DNA of 64,000 nt, taken from assembly GCA_903813345.2 (NCBI GenBank), contig CAIIXF020000005.1, positions 24,367,375 to 24,431,374 on the forward strand, written 5' to 3'. Shown here piece by piece: positions 63,698 through 64,000 of this stretch (the first letter of the stretch is position 1; every line of letters starts with the position of its first letter). The position numbers and the translations under genes are program-made. This stretch comes from Owenia fusiformis (Eukaryota > Annelida > Polychaeta > Sabellida > Oweniidae). The notes beneath the pieces are model-generated. The model was given only the letters and a program-made list of their open reading frames with translations. It made no database searches and had not been told where the DNA came from.

Positions 63698-64000
63698 GAA
63701 ATTGGGAGACCATTGTGCAATAATATGTGGAAAAGTATATTCATAATGTACATGAATGACATTTGTATATCTTGGATTGCTTCTAGTTTGGCTTATAAAG
63801 TGTGTGGCCTCTTATATTTGGATGTTTCTCTGCCATGTTATTTTCAATAAGATTAACATGGCTGAAATTCTTTAAATTACAAGACGACACAGGCTTATTG
63901 CACAAAAAACTAAAAAATCTGAAATATACAAATGTCATTCATGTACATTATGAATATACTTTTCAATATATTATTGCACAATGGTCTCCCAATTTCTTAT
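63698..64000. mobile_element. Palindromic MITE-like element cut by the window end
   Basis: ATAAGAAATTGGGAGACCAT at about 63697 is mirrored by ATGGTCTCCCAATTTCTTAT at 63981-64000, and the arms (each about 80 bp, including CATTCATGTACATTATGAAT) are nearly perfect. The loop of about 150 bp is AT-rich. The right end may extend past the window. Confidence 0.85.

Overview
Eukaryotic, AT-rich animal DNA: every gene is split by GT-AG introns and the products are metazoan. A beta-lactamase-like exo-protein, a Not-type homeobox gene, collagen, CBM14 chitin-binding and heme-peroxidase matrix proteins and abundant MITE/LTR elements fit a marine invertebrate, most likely a lophotrochozoan such as a mollusc. 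That placement is inference; no species marker was seen. There are no bacterial operons, CRISPR arrays or tRNA/rRNA genes that I could recognise. The exon models below were assembled by hand; in each gene all internal junctions are phase-compatible and the total length is a multiple of three (except the beta-lactamase, whose 5' end is outside the window).

Layout. 1-3178 (+): 3' part of a serine beta-lactamase-like gene with a hydrophobic, GPI-type tail. 4013-8946 (-): a 924-residue single-pass membrane collagen built from a Gly-Pro-Pro-Gly-Thr-X hexapeptide, convergent with the first gene. 9.7-11.65 kb: a fold-back element with ~400-bp inverted arms. 12341-17745: a very young LTR retrotransposon (two 1,299-bp LTRs with no differences seen, 4-bp target duplication, tRNA-Leu-type primer site) that has lost nearly all of its coding region and carries a MITE. 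17970-20926 (-): Not/Noto homeobox gene, with the LTR element 225 bp past its stop codon. 20.9-28.3 kb: intergenic, with ATTA-rich candidate regulatory DNA and an old 2.5-kb palindromic repeat. 28342-39193 (-): PGM3 (phosphoacetylglucosamine mutase), 14 coding exons. 39843-42161 (+): mitochondrial ribosomal protein bL35m, divergent from PGM3. 44526-56983 (+): a secreted CBM14 module whose splice phase lets it join either a 1-kb-residue Gln/Tyr-rich matrix exon or a 15-exon heme peroxidase. 57991-63320 (-): SEPSECS, convergent with the peroxidase. 63.7-64.0 kb: another palindrome cut by the window end.

Functional links. PGM3 supplies GlcNAc-1-P for UDP-GlcNAc and hence chitin and glycans; the CBM14 locus makes a putative chitin-binding, Tyr-rich scaffold and a peroxidase able in principle to cross-link tyrosines. 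The linkage to PGM3 may be coincidental. A 378-bp MITE with perfect 9-bp target duplications occurs three times: inside the LTR element, in the last PGM3 intron and, as a 188-bp deletion form, in a peroxidase intron.
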